A DNA stretch of 64,000 nt from Sedimenticola_A sp040506895 (GCA_040506895.1 JBEVVY010000001.1:2201474-2265473); one strand, 5' to 3'. Counted from the stretch's first letter, positions 52,161 to 62,414 are shown. The notes: generated by a model from the letters alone, not told the origin. Translations and numbers: made by a program.

Positions 52161-54988
52161 CAGGTAAAGCGACGGCTCTCGCCCTCGCCCTCGACGTTCT
52201 CCACGCAGCGCCCGCACAGTTCCGGATGGTCGGCATGGGTACCGACATCCTCGCGATGGTGCCAGCAACGGGTACACTTGGCGTGCCCGGATGCCCGGCA
52301 GACGATCGAGAGTCCATCGACTTCCGTATCCACCGCATCGCCCGGCTTCTCCGCCAACGGATGGACCCGGGCATAGGATGTGATGAGATTGAAGCGCAGC
52401 TCATCCTCCAGGCTCTCCATAAGAGACTTCAGGGACTCGTCGCAGTAGAGATCCACCTCGGCATTCAGGGAGGAACCGATGTCGCCATCGGTACGGAGCC
52501 CCTCGAGCTGTTTGCCCACGGCGGTACGCACGGCGATCATCTTGTCCCAGAAAGCGCGATCGAAACGGGCGTCGGCGTCCAGGGCGAACAGCCCCTCGTA
52601 CCAGGTCTCTGTGAAGATGGTCTCTCCACGCTCGCCGGTGATGAACTGCCAGAGCTCATCCGCGGTGAAGGTCAATACGGGTGACAGCCAGCGGGCCATC
52701 GCCTCGATGATGTGGTACATGGCGGTCTGGCAGGAGCGTCGGGCGAGGCTGTTCTCCTGGGTGGTGTACTGGCGGTCCTTGACCACGTCGAGGTAGAAAC
52801 CACCCATCTCGGTGCCGCAGAAGTTGAGCACCTTCTGGTAGATCAGGTGAAAGTTGTACTCCTCGTAGGCCTTGCGGATCTCCTCCTGCAGCTGCAGGGC
52901 ACGGTCCACCGCCCAGCGATCGAGCTCCAGCATATCCTCCGGCTTCACCAGGTTGACCTCCGGATCGAATCCGTTGAGGTTGGCCAGCAGAAAACGTCCG
53001 GTGTTGCGGATACGGCGATAGGCATCGGCGGTACGCTTGAGAATCTCGTCGGAGACGGTCATCTCGCCCCGGTAGTCTGTAGCCGCGACCCAGAGACGGA
53101 TGATGTCCGCACCCAGTGCCTTCATCACCTTCTGTGGGCTGACCACGTTACCAAGGGACTTGGACATCTTGTGCCCCTTGGCATCGACGGTGAAACCGTG
53201 GGTCAGCACACCCTTGTAGGGTGCACAGTCGTTTATCGCCACCGAGGTGAGGAGCGAGGACTGAAACCAGCCGCGGTGCTGATCGGAGCCCTCCAGGTAG
53301 AGATCGGCGGGGAACTCCAGCTCTTCATGTGGTTTCAGCACCGCATAGTGGGTGGTCCCAGAGTCGAACCAGACATCCAGGGTATCGGGGGTCTTCTGAT
53401 AGTGCTCCGCCTCGTCGCCCAGCAGCTCTGCAGGATCAAGGGTGAACCAGGCCTCGATACCCTCTTTCTCGACACGCTTGGCCACCTCCTCGATCAGCCG
53501 CGGCGTATCGGGATGGGGCTCGCTGGTGCTCTTATGGATGAACAGGGTGATCGGCACACCCCAGGTGCGCTGGCGCGAGATACACCAGTCAGGGCGGTTC
53601 TCAACCATCCCCTCGATACGCGCCTGTCCCCAGTCGGGGGTCCAGGCCACCTTCTTGATTTCGCGCATGGCGGCGTCACGCAGCCCTTTCTGCTCCATGC
53701 TGATGAACCACTGGGGGGTGGCACGGAAGATGATGGGGGTCTTGTGGCGCCAGCAGTGGGGGTAGCTGTGAGCCAGGCGGGCCTCCTTCACAAGGGCGCC
53801 GCGCTCCTTGAGCACCTCGATCACCTTCTCGTTGGCGCCGAAAACGTGCTCGCCCTCGAACAGCTCGGTACCCTCGACGAAGCGGCCATCAGGGCCCACC
53901 GGGTTGTCCACCGGCAGGTCGTACTGCATACCGACGACGTAATCTTCCATGCCGTGAGCGGGGGCCGTATGCACAGCACCGGTACCGGCATCCAGGGAGA
54001 CGTGATCTCCGATGATCACGGGTACCTCGCGGTCGTAGAAGCAGTGATTCAGCTTCACACCCTCCAGGGCGGCACCGTGGACACGGGCGATCACGCTGTA
54101 CTCTTCGATACCCCAGCGTTCCATGGTCTCCTGCAGCAGCCCTTCGGCCAGCACCAGGCGCTCCTTGCCTGCAGGACCGTTGGCCTGCACCACCACGTAC
54201 TCCAGGGTGGGACTCAGGCAGACCGCCTCGTTGGCGGGCAGGGTCCAGGGGGTGGTGGTCCAGATCACCACCGAGAGGGGTCCCTCGCCATGGCCGTCCG
54301 TCACATCCTGGCAGGCCCCGATCAGCGCCTCTGGGTCGACCGCCCGGAAACGCACGTCGATGGTAAAGGACTCCTTGTCCTTGTACTCGACCTCGGCCTC
54401 GGCCAGGGCAGATCCGCAGTCGGTACACCAGTGCACCGGCTTGTAGCCTTCATGTACATGACCGTTCTCGATGATCTTGCCCAGGGAGCGGATGATGTCC
54501 GCCTCGGTCTGGTAGTCCATGGTCAGGTAGGGGTTGTCCCAGTCACCCACCACGCCCAGCCGCTTGAAATCGGTGCGCTGCTTGTCCACCTGCTTGGCGG
54601 CGTAATCGCGACAGGCAACACGGAACTGCGCCGCGGAGACCTTGTGGCCGGGCTTGCCGACCTTCTTCTCCACCTGCAGCTCGATGGGCAGGCCATGACA
54701 GTCCCAGCCGGGTACATAGGGGGCATCGTAGCCGTCCAGGGTACGGCTCTTGACGATGATGTCCTTGATCACCTTGTTCACCGCATGACCGATATGGATC
54801 TCGCCGTTGGCGTAGGGGGGGCCATCGTGAAGAATGAACTTCGGCCTGCCGGCAAAGGCTTCGCGAATCCTGGTGTAAAGTCCCATCTCCTCCCACCGCT
54901 TGAGCATCTCGGGCTCACGGTTGGCCAGGTTGGCCTTCATGGGAAAACCGGTCTTTGGAAGATTGAGGGTACTCTTGTAATCGCTCAC
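52160..54988 (-). CDS. ileS: Isoleucyl-tRNA synthetase
   Basis: 942 residues. Class I motifs HIGH (GEIHIGHAVNK, ~58-68) and KMSKS (KGHKMSKSLGNV), editing-domain motif with VWTTTPWTLPAN, and a C-terminal zinc finger (CTRCWHHREDV...LCGRCVENV). Length fits bacterial IleRS. The divergent-shaped ribF lies upstream on the same strand, 72 bp away, the classic ribF-ileS-lspA order. Confidence 0.98.
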   Translation of the reverse strand: MSDYKSTLNLPKTGFPMKANLANREPEMLKRWEEMGLYTRIREAFAGRPKFILHDGPPYANGEIHIGHAVNKVIKDIIVKSRTLDGYDAPYVPGWDCHGLPIELQVEKKVGKPGHKVSAAQFRVACRDYAAKQVDKQRTDFKRLGVVGDWDNPYLTMDYQTEADIIRSLGKIIENGHVHEGYKPVHWCTDCGSALAEAEVEYKDKESFTIDVRFRAVDPEALIGACQDVTDGHGEGPLSVVIWTTTPWTLPANEAVCLSPTLEYVVVQANGPAGKERLVLAEGLLQETMERWGIEEYSVIARVHGAALEGVKLNHCFYDREVPVIIGDHVSLDAGTGAVHTAPAHGMEDYVVGMQYDLPVDNPVGPDGRFVEGTELFEGEHVFGANEKVIEVLKERGALVKEARLAHSYPHCWRHKTPIIFRATPQWFISMEQKGLRDAAMREIKKVAWTPDWGQARIEGMVENRPDWCISRQRTWGVPITLFIHKSTSEPHPDTPRLIEEVAKRVEKEGIEAWFTLDPAELLGDEAEHYQKTPDTLDVWFDSGTTHYAVLKPHEELEFPADLYLEGSDQHRGWFQSSLLTSVAINDCAPYKGVLTHGFTVDAKGHKMSKSLGNVVSPQKVMKALGADIIRLWVAATDYRGEMTVSDEILKRTADAYRRIRNTGRFLLANLNGFDPEVNLVKPEDMLELDRWAVDRALQLQEEIRKAYEEYNFHLIYQKVLNFCGTEMGGFYLDVVKDRQYTTQENSLARRSCQTAMYHIIEAMARWLSPVLTFTADELWQFITGERGETIFTETWYEGLFALDADARFDRAFWDKMIAVRTAVGKQLEGLRTDGDIGSSLNAEVDLYCDESLKSLMESLEDELRFNLITSYARVHPLAEKPGDAVDTEVDGLSIVCRASGHAKCTRCWHHREDVGTHADHPELCGRCVENVEGEGESRRFT

Positions 54989-55060
54989 GGCTTACTGCCT
55001 TCTCACAAATAATGACTATTTAAAACACATTCAGGAGACCCGGCTCCGGGCCTCCGCAAT

Positions 55061-55984
55061 TCAGAAATATTCTCGTGCCGCCCGGGCATCCCGCTCGATC
55101 TGCTGGCGCAGCTCGTCAAAGGAGTCGAACTTACGCTCGTCGCGAATCTTGAGGCAGAACTCCACCTGCACATGCTCGCCGTAGATCTGCCGCTCGAAAT
55201 CGAACAGGTGAACCTCCAGCAGGTAGCGGTCATCTCCTTTGACCGTGGGCCGGTTACCGATATTGGCAACACCGGGCAGCGGTTCGTCGTCCAGTCCGAG
55301 CACGGTTACCGCGTAGACACCGTGCACCGGGCTCACCTTGCGGTGCAGATCGATGTTGGCAGTGGGAAAACCGATGGTCCGCCCCCGGGCGTGTCCATGG
55401 GCCACCCGGCCACAGATCCTGTAAGGACGCCCCAGGTAGTGTGTCGCCGACTCCAGGTCACCACTGGCCAGGGCCTCGCGGATACGGGTACTGCTCACCC
55501 GCTCCTCGCCCACGGCAAAGGTGTTCATGTTCTCCACCTCGAAACCGTGCCCCTGGCCGACCTCCTGCAGCATGGCGATATCACCTGCCCGCCCCTTACC
55601 GAAACGGAAATCGTCGCCGACGAAGAGATAGCGTACCGCCAACCCGTCCACCAGCAGCTCCCGGACAAACTCGTGCGCCTCCATGGCTGCCAGCTTGTGC
55701 CCGAACTCCAGCAACACGACACGGTCGATCCCGGCATCCTTGATCGCCTGCAGCTTCTCGCGCATGCGGGTCAGGCGGGCAGGCGCCGCATCGGGCGCGA
55801 AGAACTCCATCGGCTGGGGCTCGAAGGTGACCACGGTAGCGGGCAGACCAAAGCTGTCAGCCTTCTCGCGAAGGTGACGGAACACGGCCTGGTGCCCCAG
55901 GTGTACGCCATCGAAATTACCGATGGTTGCAACACAGCCCCGGTGCTCGGCGCGCAGATTGTGTAAGCCCCTGACTACCTGCAT
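55061..55984 (-). CDS. ribF: Riboflavin kinase / FAD synthetase
   Basis: 307 residues. N-terminal adenylyltransferase with GNFDGVHLGHQAVF, VTFEPQPMEFF and DDFRFGKGRAGD and SSTRIREAL; C-terminal flavokinase with RTIGFPTANIDL and GVANIGNRPTV. Converts riboflavin to FMN and FAD. First gene of the ribF-ileS-lspA run. Confidence 0.97.
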   Translation of the reverse strand: MQVVRGLHNLRAEHRGCVATIGNFDGVHLGHQAVFRHLREKADSFGLPATVVTFEPQPMEFFAPDAAPARLTRMREKLQAIKDAGIDRVVLLEFGHKLAAMEAHEFVRELLVDGLAVRYLFVGDDFRFGKGRAGDIAMLQEVGQGHGFEVENMNTFAVGEERVSSTRIREALASGDLESATHYLGRPYRICGRVAHGHARGRTIGFPTANIDLHRKVSPVHGVYAVTVLGLDDEPLPGVANIGNRPTVKGDDRYLLEVHLFDFERQIYGEHVQVEFCLKIRDERKFDSFDELRQQIERDARAAREYF

Positions 55985-56081
55985 TGGGTTCAGTTTTCGC
56001 CCGACGAATCAAAACAATCCATTATATGCGAACTTTTTCGTCAAGTCCCTGTATCTGCGAGGAAAGCTTTTTCATACTTCC

Positions 56082-57614
56082 CTAAACGGCGCTTTTGAAA
56101 TGACGTCCCCTGATGCCCATGAGAAAGAGCACGGCGAAATAGGCGGCCATGGCAGAGAGGATGGCACCCATCAACCGTGTGACCCTGCCCCAGGTATCGA
56201 GCGCCAGCCAACCCTGCAGCTCAATGCCCCACAGGTAGATGACCAGCCCCATGACCAGGCTGGCAACCACCGCCCTGACCACCAGCAGGGGCCAGCCCGC
56301 AGGGGGTTGATAGACCCCTTCACGTCGCAGACCACGATACAGCAGGGTGGCGTTGAGTGCTGCTGAAAGCGCTGTTGCCAGGGCCAGCCCGGCATGGGCC
56401 AGGGGGAAGACCAGGATAAGGTTCAGCACCATGTTGCTGACCATGGCGATGACCGCGATACGCACCGGCGTCTTTGTATCCTGGCGGGCATAGAAGCCCG
56501 GGGCGAAGATCTTGATCAGGATGAACGGGATCAGCCCCAGCGAGTAGGCCACCAGGCTGCGCTGGGACATCGCAACATCCCGGGCATCGAACACGTCGGA
56601 CTGGAACAGGGTGGCGATCATCGGCCCCGAGAGCATCAGCAGGCCGACCGCCGCCGGCAGGCCCAGCAACAGCGCCCAGCGAAGCGCCCAGTCCAGGGTA
56701 TCTGAAAACCCCTCGCGAGACTCTGCCGCATGTTTTTTCGACAGGCTTGGCAGAATCACCGTCGCCAGGGCCACCCCGAGCACGCCCACCGGCAGCTCCA
56801 CCAGGCGATCCGAGTAGTAGAGCCAGGAGATACTCCCTGCCTGCAGAAAGGAGGCGATCAGGGTATCGATCAGCAGGTTGAGCTGGGTCACCGAGACACC
56901 GAACAGGGCCGGCAGCATCAGCTTGCCGATCCGCCTCACCCCCTCGTCCTTCGGCTCGAAGCGGAAACCGGGCAGCAGTTTCAGTTTGTGCAGAAACGGC
57001 AACTGGAATGTGAACTGCACGATACCCGCGATCAGCACGCCCCAGGCCAGGGCCTTGATCGGGGTATCCATCAGGGGCGCGAGCCAGAAGGCGGAGCCGA
57101 TCAGGGAGAGGTTGAGCAGCACCGGGGTGAATGCCGGCACACCAAAGCGGTTGTAGGTATTGAGGATCCCCCCGGCGAAGGCGGTCAGGGATATAAATAA
57201 CAGGTATGGAAAGGTGATCCTCAGCATATCCGAGGTGAGCCAGAAGGTGGCCATATCACCCCGGGCGAGAAAACCGCCCCCGAACAGGGAGACCAGCAGC
57301 GGCGCCCCCAGAACCCCCACCAGGGTGACGGCCAGCAGCACCCCGGCAAGGGTGCCCGCCACGTGGTCCACGAACAGCTTCAGCTCTTCGAAGCTGCGCT
57401 TCACCTTGTATTCGCTCAATACCGGCACGAAGGCGACGGAGAAGGCCCCTTCGGCAAACAGACGACGAAGAAAATTCGGGATCTTGAAGGCGACGAAGAA
57501 GGCATCGGTTGCCGCATTGGCCCCGAAAACATGCGCAAACACCAGATCCCGGATAAATCCGAGGATCCGCGACAACATGGTGTTGGAGCCTACCTTGGCC
57601 AGGTGCTTGAACAT
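56082..57614 (-). CDS. murJ: Lipid II flippase MurJ (MviN)
   Basis: 510 residues from ATG 57614, 14 predicted membrane helices. Starts FKHLAKVGSNTMLSRILGFIRDLVFAH as short pieces of the MurJ N-terminus, then KIPNFLRRLFAEGAFSVAFVPVL. An in-frame ATG at 57647 (GGGCC upstream) could extend it. Essential flippase of peptidoglycan precursors. Divergent from rpsT. Confidence 0.95.
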   Translation of the reverse strand: MFKHLAKVGSNTMLSRILGFIRDLVFAHVFGANAATDAFFVAFKIPNFLRRLFAEGAFSVAFVPVLSEYKVKRSFEELKLFVDHVAGTLAGVLLAVTLVGVLGAPLLVSLFGGGFLARGDMATFWLTSDMLRITFPYLLFISLTAFAGGILNTYNRFGVPAFTPVLLNLSLIGSAFWLAPLMDTPIKALAWGVLIAGIVQFTFQLPFLHKLKLLPGFRFEPKDEGVRRIGKLMLPALFGVSVTQLNLLIDTLIASFLQAGSISWLYYSDRLVELPVGVLGVALATVILPSLSKKHAAESREGFSDTLDWALRWALLLGLPAAVGLLMLSGPMIATLFQSDVFDARDVAMSQRSLVAYSLGLIPFILIKIFAPGFYARQDTKTPVRIAVIAMVSNMVLNLILVFPLAHAGLALATALSAALNATLLYRGLRREGVYQPPAGWPLLVVRAVVASLVMGLVIYLWGIELQGWLALDTWGRVTRLMGAILSAMAAYFAVLFLMGIRGRHFKSAV

Positions 57615-57780
57615 GGGCTTATCGCGATTCGGACCAAAAGCGGGCATTATAGGCCCTAATCCCCCACCGGAACATGCCCTAAGCCCCTATTTTGGCTCCA
57701 TTTGGGTGTTGACAAACGCCTGCTCAGCCATCAGAATACCGCGCTCTTTCGAGCATAAACGAATTTTTAGGAGAGTAACC

Positions 57781-58041
57781 TTGGCCAACTCAGCACAAGC
57801 CCGCAAACGCGCGCGTCAGGCCGAAAAGCATCGTCAGCACAATGCGTCCCGTCGCAGCATGATGCGCACCTACCTCAAAAACGTGGTAAAGGCCATCGGT
57901 GCTGGTGACAAGGAAGCGGCTTCCGAAGCTTTCAAACAGGCAGCACCGGTTATCGACCGTGCGGCGAATCAGGGCCTTATCCACAAGAATAAGGCCGCTC
58001 GCCATAAGAGCCGCCTGAACGCGCAGATAAAAGCGCTGTAA
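57781..58041 (+). CDS. rpsT: 30S ribosomal protein S20
   Basis: 86 residues from a TTG start (TTAGGAGAG, seven bases upstream of TTG). Contains ANSAQARKRARQAEKHRQHN, RSMMRTYLKNVVKAI and HKNKAARHKSRLN. E. coli rpsT also starts with UUG, which feeds autoregulation. Divergent from murJ; followed by a strong terminator. Confidence 0.97.
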   Translation: MANSAQARKRARQAEKHRQHNASRRSMMRTYLKNVVKAIGAGDKEAASEAFKQAAPVIDRAANQGLIHKNKAARHKSRLNAQIKAL

Positions 58042-58062
58042 CATAGCATCTGCGCTTCAAGT

Positions 58063-58091
58063 AAAAAAACCGGCCACAAGCCGGTTTTTTT
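58063..58091. terminator. Bidirectional terminator between rpsT and proB
   Basis: AAACCGGC-CACAA-GCCGGTTT with A-run on the left and T7 on the right, usable for both convergent genes. Confidence 0.92.
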
Positions 58092-58131
58092 ATGTACAGG
58101 ATGTACGGATTAGCCTCCCTGGCGCCTCAAC

Positions 58132-59259
58132 TCAAACAAGCACCAGGTTATCCCGGTGTATCAGCTCATCCTCGTCGATATACCCCAGGATCTCCGCGAT
58201 CCGGCTCGTGGGCTGCCCCTTGATCTTGTCCGCCTCGACGGCATCGTAGTTCACGAGACCACGCGCCACTTCCTGACCGCTGGCATCGACACAGGAGACC
58301 ACCTCTCCCCGGGAAAAGGATCCACTCACCTTCTTTACACCCACTGACAGCAGGCTCCGGCCCGATTCGCGCAGCACCCTTACAGCCCCATCATCCAGCA
58401 CCAGCCTGCCCCGCACCTGAAGGTGCCCTGCCAGCCACTGTTTACGGGCCGCTTCCGCACCCTGGACCGGCGTCATCAGGGTACCCAGCTGTTCGCCACT
58501 GGCGATTCGGCTCAGTACCTCCTCTCCCCGGCCGGGAGCGATGATTGTGGCGGTACCTGAACGGGCAGCCAGGCGGGCCGCACGCACCTTGGTCACCATG
58601 CCGCCACGACCGAGGCCTCCGGCGCTACCGCCGGCCACCTGGTCAAGGCGGGGATCATCCACCCTGCTCTCATTGATCAGCTCAGCGGATGAATCGAACC
58701 TTGGATCACTGCTGTAGAGTCCATCCTGGTCGGTAAGCAGTACCAGCAGGTCGGCCTCCACCAGGTTGGCCACCAGGGCGGCCAGGGTGTCGTTGTCGCC
58801 AAAACGCAACTCGTCGGTGGCCACGGTGTCATTCTCATTGACCACCGGCACCACGCAGAGCTCCAGCAAGGTACGCAGGGTGCTGCGGGCGTTGAGATAA
58901 CGGGAGCGACTGGTGAGATCCTCGTGGGTCAGCAGAACCTGCGCAGTATGCAGCCCCCGCTTCAGAAAGCAGGTTTCGTAGGCCCTGATCAGCCCCATCT
59001 GGCCGATCGCGGCGGCGGCCTGCAGCTCATGCAGGGAAGAGGGCCGGTGAGTCCAGCCCATACGGCTCATCCCCTCGGCGACAGCCCCGGAGGAGACCAG
59101 CACCAACTCGTTGCCGTCGAGCACCCAGGCGGCCATCTGCTCGACCCAGGATGAGAGGGATTCCCTGGCCAGCCCCTTGCCGTCTGCGGTCAGCAGGGCA
59201 CTGCCAATCTTCACCACCCAGCGGCGGGTCGAACGGATTTTGTCGCGGGACGTATTCAT
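58132..59259 (-). CDS. proB: Glutamate 5-kinase
   Basis: 375 residues: amino acid kinase domain with VVKIGSALLTADGKGL, LVSSGAVAEGM, NENDTVATDELRFGDNDTLAALVA and GRGGMVTKVRAARLAARSG, then a C-terminal PUA domain (GRLVLDDGAVRVLRESGRSLLSVGV). First step of proline synthesis, feedback-inhibited by proline in relatives. 6 bp downstream of obgE. Confidence 0.96.
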   Translation of the reverse strand: MNTSRDKIRSTRRWVVKIGSALLTADGKGLARESLSSWVEQMAAWVLDGNELVLVSSGAVAEGMSRMGWTHRPSSLHELQAAAAIGQMGLIRAYETCFLKRGLHTAQVLLTHEDLTSRSRYLNARSTLRTLLELCVVPVVNENDTVATDELRFGDNDTLAALVANLVEADLLVLLTDQDGLYSSDPRFDSSAELINESRVDDPRLDQVAGGSAGGLGRGGMVTKVRAARLAARSGTATIIAPGRGEEVLSRIASGEQLGTLMTPVQGAEAARKQWLAGHLQVRGRLVLDDGAVRVLRESGRSLLSVGVKKVSGSFSRGEVVSCVDASGQEVARGLVNYDAVEADKIKGQPTSRIAEILGYIDEDELIHRDNLVLV

Positions 59260-59265
59260 ATCTCC

Positions 59266-60345
59266 TCAACCCTTCAGCGGATCCCAGGGTTCATCCTCTT
59301 TCTCTTTCTCTTCCTGGATTGGATTCTCGTCGGCTTTCAGCTCTTCCAGGCGCTCCATCAGGGCGTAGATCAGCCCCTCGGTGCCCTCACCCGTAAGAGC
59401 CGAGATGGCATACACCGGCCCCTGCCAATCCAGCTCCTCGAGCAGCGCGCTCTCCCGCTCGCGGAATTCGTCATCCATCAGCAGATCGAGCTTGTTGAGC
59501 ACCAGCCAGCGCTCCTTGGACGCCAGTTCGGGACTGAATTTTTCGAGCTCGCGGGCGATACGCATCACCTCATCGGCAGGGCTCACCGACTCATCCATGG
59601 GCGCCATGTCCACCAGGTGCAGCAGCAAGCGGGTCCGGTCCAGGTGCTTGAGAAACTGAAGACCCAGCCCCGCACCCTCCGAGGCGCCCTCGATCACTCC
59701 GGGAATATCCGCAATCACGAAACTGCGCTCGGAGCTGACACTCACCACGCCGAGATTGGGATAGAGGGTGGTGAATGGGTAGTCCGCGACCTTGGGACGG
59801 GCGCTGGAGACCTTGCTGATAAAACTGGACTTGCCGGCGTTGGGCATGCCGAGCAGCCCCACGTCCGCCAGCAGGATCAGTTCCAGCAACAGCTGCCGCT
59901 GCTCGCCCGGCGTACCGGGAGTGGACTGGCGCGGGGTGCGATTGGTACTGCTCTTGAAACGGGCATTGCCGATACCGTGATAACCACCCTGGGCTACCAG
60001 CAGTGTCTGGCCAGGAGCGAGCAGCTCACCGATCAGCTCCTCGGTCTCGAGATCCTTTACGCGGGTTCCCACCGGCACCTTCACGTAGAGATCTTCTGCA
60101 CTGCCACCGGTACGGTTTCGACCCATTCCCGGCTGACCGTTTTCGGCCCGATGCCTGCGCCGATGACGGAAATCCACCAGCGTGTTCAGGCCGGAGTCTG
60201 CAACCAGGTAGACACTGCCGCCATCACCACCGTCTCCCCCGTCGGGGCCGCCCTTGGGTATATATTTTTCGCGGCGGAAACTGACACAGCCGTTGCCACC
60301 TTTTCCGGCTTCCACTCGGATACTGGCTTCATCGACAAATTTCAT
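59266..60345 (-). CDS. obgE: GTPase Obg
   Basis: 359 residues. Glycine-rich Obg fold (FVDEASIRVEAGKGGNGCVSFRREKY, GGPDGGDGGDGG), G domain with P-loop GMPNAGKSSF, SARPKVADYPFTTL, VIADIPGVIEGASEGAGLG and NKLDLL. Acts in ribosome assembly and stress response. Follows rpmA after a terminator-like hairpin and precedes proB. Confidence 0.97.
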   Translation of the reverse strand: MKFVDEASIRVEAGKGGNGCVSFRREKYIPKGGPDGGDGGDGGSVYLVADSGLNTLVDFRHRRRHRAENGQPGMGRNRTGGSAEDLYVKVPVGTRVKDLETEELIGELLAPGQTLLVAQGGYHGIGNARFKSSTNRTPRQSTPGTPGEQRQLLLELILLADVGLLGMPNAGKSSFISKVSSARPKVADYPFTTLYPNLGVVSVSSERSFVIADIPGVIEGASEGAGLGLQFLKHLDRTRLLLHLVDMAPMDESVSPADEVMRIARELEKFSPELASKERWLVLNKLDLLMDDEFRERESALLEELDWQGPVYAISALTGEGTEGLIYALMERLEELKADENPIQEEKEKEDEPWDPLKG

Positions 60346-60385
60346 GGCTGCGCTCTAATACTGGAATGGGTTAAGTCTCTATAAC

Positions 60386-60412
60386 GCAAAAAGCCCCGTC
60401 AAACGACGAGGC
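60386..60412 (-). terminator. Terminator after rpmA
   Basis: Minus strand: GCCTCGTC-GTTT-GACGGGGC (one G-U pair) then T5. Separates rplU-rpmA from obgE. Confidence 0.8.
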
Positions 60413-60440
60413 CCTTGCGAATCTATACAAGGCGGCGCAA

Positions 60441-60698
60441 TCAGGCCGGAACTACGCTCACGTATTTCCGGTTCTTGGGGCCTTTCACCTCGAACTTCAC
60501 TACGCCGTCTGCCTTGGCGTAGAGGGTGTGGTCCTTGCCGCAGCCGACATTTTCGCCGTCGTGGAAACGGGTGCCACGCTGACGCACGATGATGCCACCG
60601 GCGTTGACGGTCTGGCCACCGAAAACTTTCACACCCAAGCGTTTGGATTCTGAATCGCGGCCGTTACGTGTACTACCGCCTGCTTTTTTATGTGCCAT
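60441..60698 (-). CDS. rpmA: 50S ribosomal protein L27
   Basis: 85 residues beginning AHKKAGGSTRNGRDSESKRLGVK, the L27 N-terminal signature, then VRQRGTRFHDGENVGCGKDHTLYA. Located 15 bp downstream of rplU, the universal rplU-rpmA pair. Confidence 0.98.
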   Translation of the reverse strand: MAHKKAGGSTRNGRDSESKRLGVKVFGGQTVNAGGIIVRQRGTRFHDGENVGCGKDHTLYAKADGVVKFEVKGPKNRKYVSVVPA

Positions 60699-60713
60699 GC
60701 TCTAACCCTTCCC

Positions 60714-61028
60714 TCAGCCTGCGCTGATTCCGGTGATCTCAAGCTCGGTGTACCACTGACGGTGGCCCTGGCGCTTCATGTGATGCTTACGGCGCTTGAA
60801 CTTGATGATGTTAACTTTCTTACCCCGGCCATGGGCCTTGACGGTAGCGGTCACTTTGCCGCCGTCCACATAGGGGGTGCCTACCTTGATGTCGTCGCCA
60901 TCAGCGACCATCAGTACCTTGTCGAGCTCGACGGAGGAACCCTCTTCGGTACCAAGCTTCTCGACCTTCAGGGTGTCACCTTCGGAAACCCGGTACTGCT
61001 TACCCCCGGTCTGAATTACGGCGTACAT
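60714..61028 (-). CDS. rplU: 50S ribosomal protein L21
   Basis: 104 residues; start at 61028 has GGAG upstream. Starts MYAVIQTGGKQYRVSEGDTL and contains HGRGKKVNIIKFKRRKHHMKRQGHRQ, standard L21. Divergent from ispB with about 220 bp between, presumably with both promoters. Confidence 0.98.
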   Translation of the reverse strand: MYAVIQTGGKQYRVSEGDTLKVEKLGTEEGSSVELDKVLMVADGDDIKVGTPYVDGGKVTATVKAHGRGKKVNIIKFKRRKHHMKRQGHRQWYTELEITGISAG

Positions 61029-61249
61029 ACCATATCTCCGCAAAAATCTGCTGTCCCGGCGCAAAATTTACACTGCGCCCACGAAAGAGGCGGAATTCTA
61101 CCCGTCACTGGCCCGAAGGTCAAACCCCCAGGGAGAAAAAATTGCAACTTAATGGGTAGGATACCCCTTTGCCGCTTGACACTCCCGCCCGGCACTCCTA
61201 GCATGCCCTCCCCGTAGTCCTTTTATATATAGATTCAAGCAGGCGCCTG

Positions 61250-62218
61250 ATGGACATCTCAGCCATTCGTGATTTGACCTCTGACGATATGGAAGCGGTC
61301 AACAACCTTATTCTGAACCGCCTCCAGTCGGACGTGGTGCTGATCAACCAGATCGGCCACTATATCGTCAACAGCGGCGGCAAGCGCCTGCGCCCGATGA
61401 TCGTTCTCCTCGCGGCCAGAACCCTCGGATACCAGGGGGATCAGCACATCGACCTGGCAGCGGTCATCGAGTTCATCCACACCGCCACCCTGCTGCACGA
61501 CGACGTGGTCGACGGCTCGGATATGCGCCGCAACCGGGATACCGCCAACGCCGTCTGGGGCAATGCCGCCAGTGTACTGGTGGGCGATTTCCTCTACTCC
61601 CGCTCATTCGAGATGATGGTGGATGTCAACAATATGCGGGTGATGGAGATCCTCTCCACCGCCACCAACCGTATTGCCGAGGGCGAGGTGCTGCAGCTTC
61701 TCAACTGCAACGACCCGGACACCACGGAAGAGAAGTACCGCGAGGTGATCCTGCGCAAGACCGCCACCCTGTTCGAAGCGGGTGCCCAGCTCGGCGCCAT
61801 CCTAAACGACTCCACCGAGGAGGAAGAGCAGGCGCTGGCAGCCTACGGACTCCACCTGGGAATCGCCTTCCAGATCATCGACGACGCCCTGGACTACAGC
61901 TCCTCGGGCGAGGAGATCGGCAAGAATATCGGCGACGACCTGGAGGAGGGCAAACCGACCCTGCCCCTCATCCGCGCCATGGAGGTCGGCACCCCTGAAC
62001 AGCGCTCGGCACTGCGTGAAGCGATCGAAAAAGGGGGCCGGGAGTACATCGACGTGGTCATGGAAGCGATTGAATCCACTGACGCTATCGAGTACACTTC
62101 GCGCCTTGCTGTAGAGGAGGCCGACAAGGCCAAAGCGGCACTGGAGATCCTGCCGCCCTCCTCCTACCGCAGCGCATTGGCTGCCCTGGCAGATTTTTCG
62201 GTCAGGCGCAGAAACTAG
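61250..62218 (+). CDS. ispB: Octaprenyl diphosphate synthase
   Basis: 322 residues, trans-prenyltransferase. First Asp-rich motif LLHDDVVDGSDMRRN, second FQIIDDALDYSS; also GGKRLRPM and GNAASVLVGDFLYSRSF. Makes the ubiquinone side chain. Divergent from rplU; tRNA-Pro follows 7 bp downstream. Confidence 0.96.
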   Translation: MDISAIRDLTSDDMEAVNNLILNRLQSDVVLINQIGHYIVNSGGKRLRPMIVLLAARTLGYQGDQHIDLAAVIEFIHTATLLHDDVVDGSDMRRNRDTANAVWGNAASVLVGDFLYSRSFEMMVDVNNMRVMEILSTATNRIAEGEVLQLLNCNDPDTTEEKYREVILRKTATLFEAGAQLGAILNDSTEEEEQALAAYGLHLGIAFQIIDDALDYSSSGEEIGKNIGDDLEEGKPTLPLIRAMEVGTPEQRSALREAIEKGGREYIDVVMEAIESTDAIEYTSRLAVEEADKAKAALEILPPSSYRSALAALADFSVRRRN

Positions 62219-62225
62219 TCGCAAT

Positions 62226-62302
62226 CGGGGTGTAGCTCAGCCTGGTAGAGCACTGCCTTCGGGAGGCAGGGGCCGGAGGTTCGAATCCTCTCACCCCGAC
62301 CA
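62226..62302 (+). tRNA. tRNA-Pro (anticodon CGG)
   Basis: Acceptor CGGGGTG/CACCCCG, anticodon stem CTGCC/GGCAG with CGG at 62260-62262, T arm GGAGGTTCGAATCCTC, encoded CCA. Reads as a complete functional tRNA. Confidence 0.97.
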
Positions 62303-62414
62303 ATTCATCAAATCCCAATTCCCGGATAGACCAGCCCATTTTATCCATTGACGCATTGCGCCCTGGAAAAGGCAGCAGCATGGGTCGTGCATGCCTGTAT
62401 TCCCTGCCCCGGAC

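Noticed and set aside
52712..55012. 766-codon frame antisense to ileS
   Set aside because: Shadow of IleRS, which has HIGH, KMSKS and zinc motifs on the other strand.
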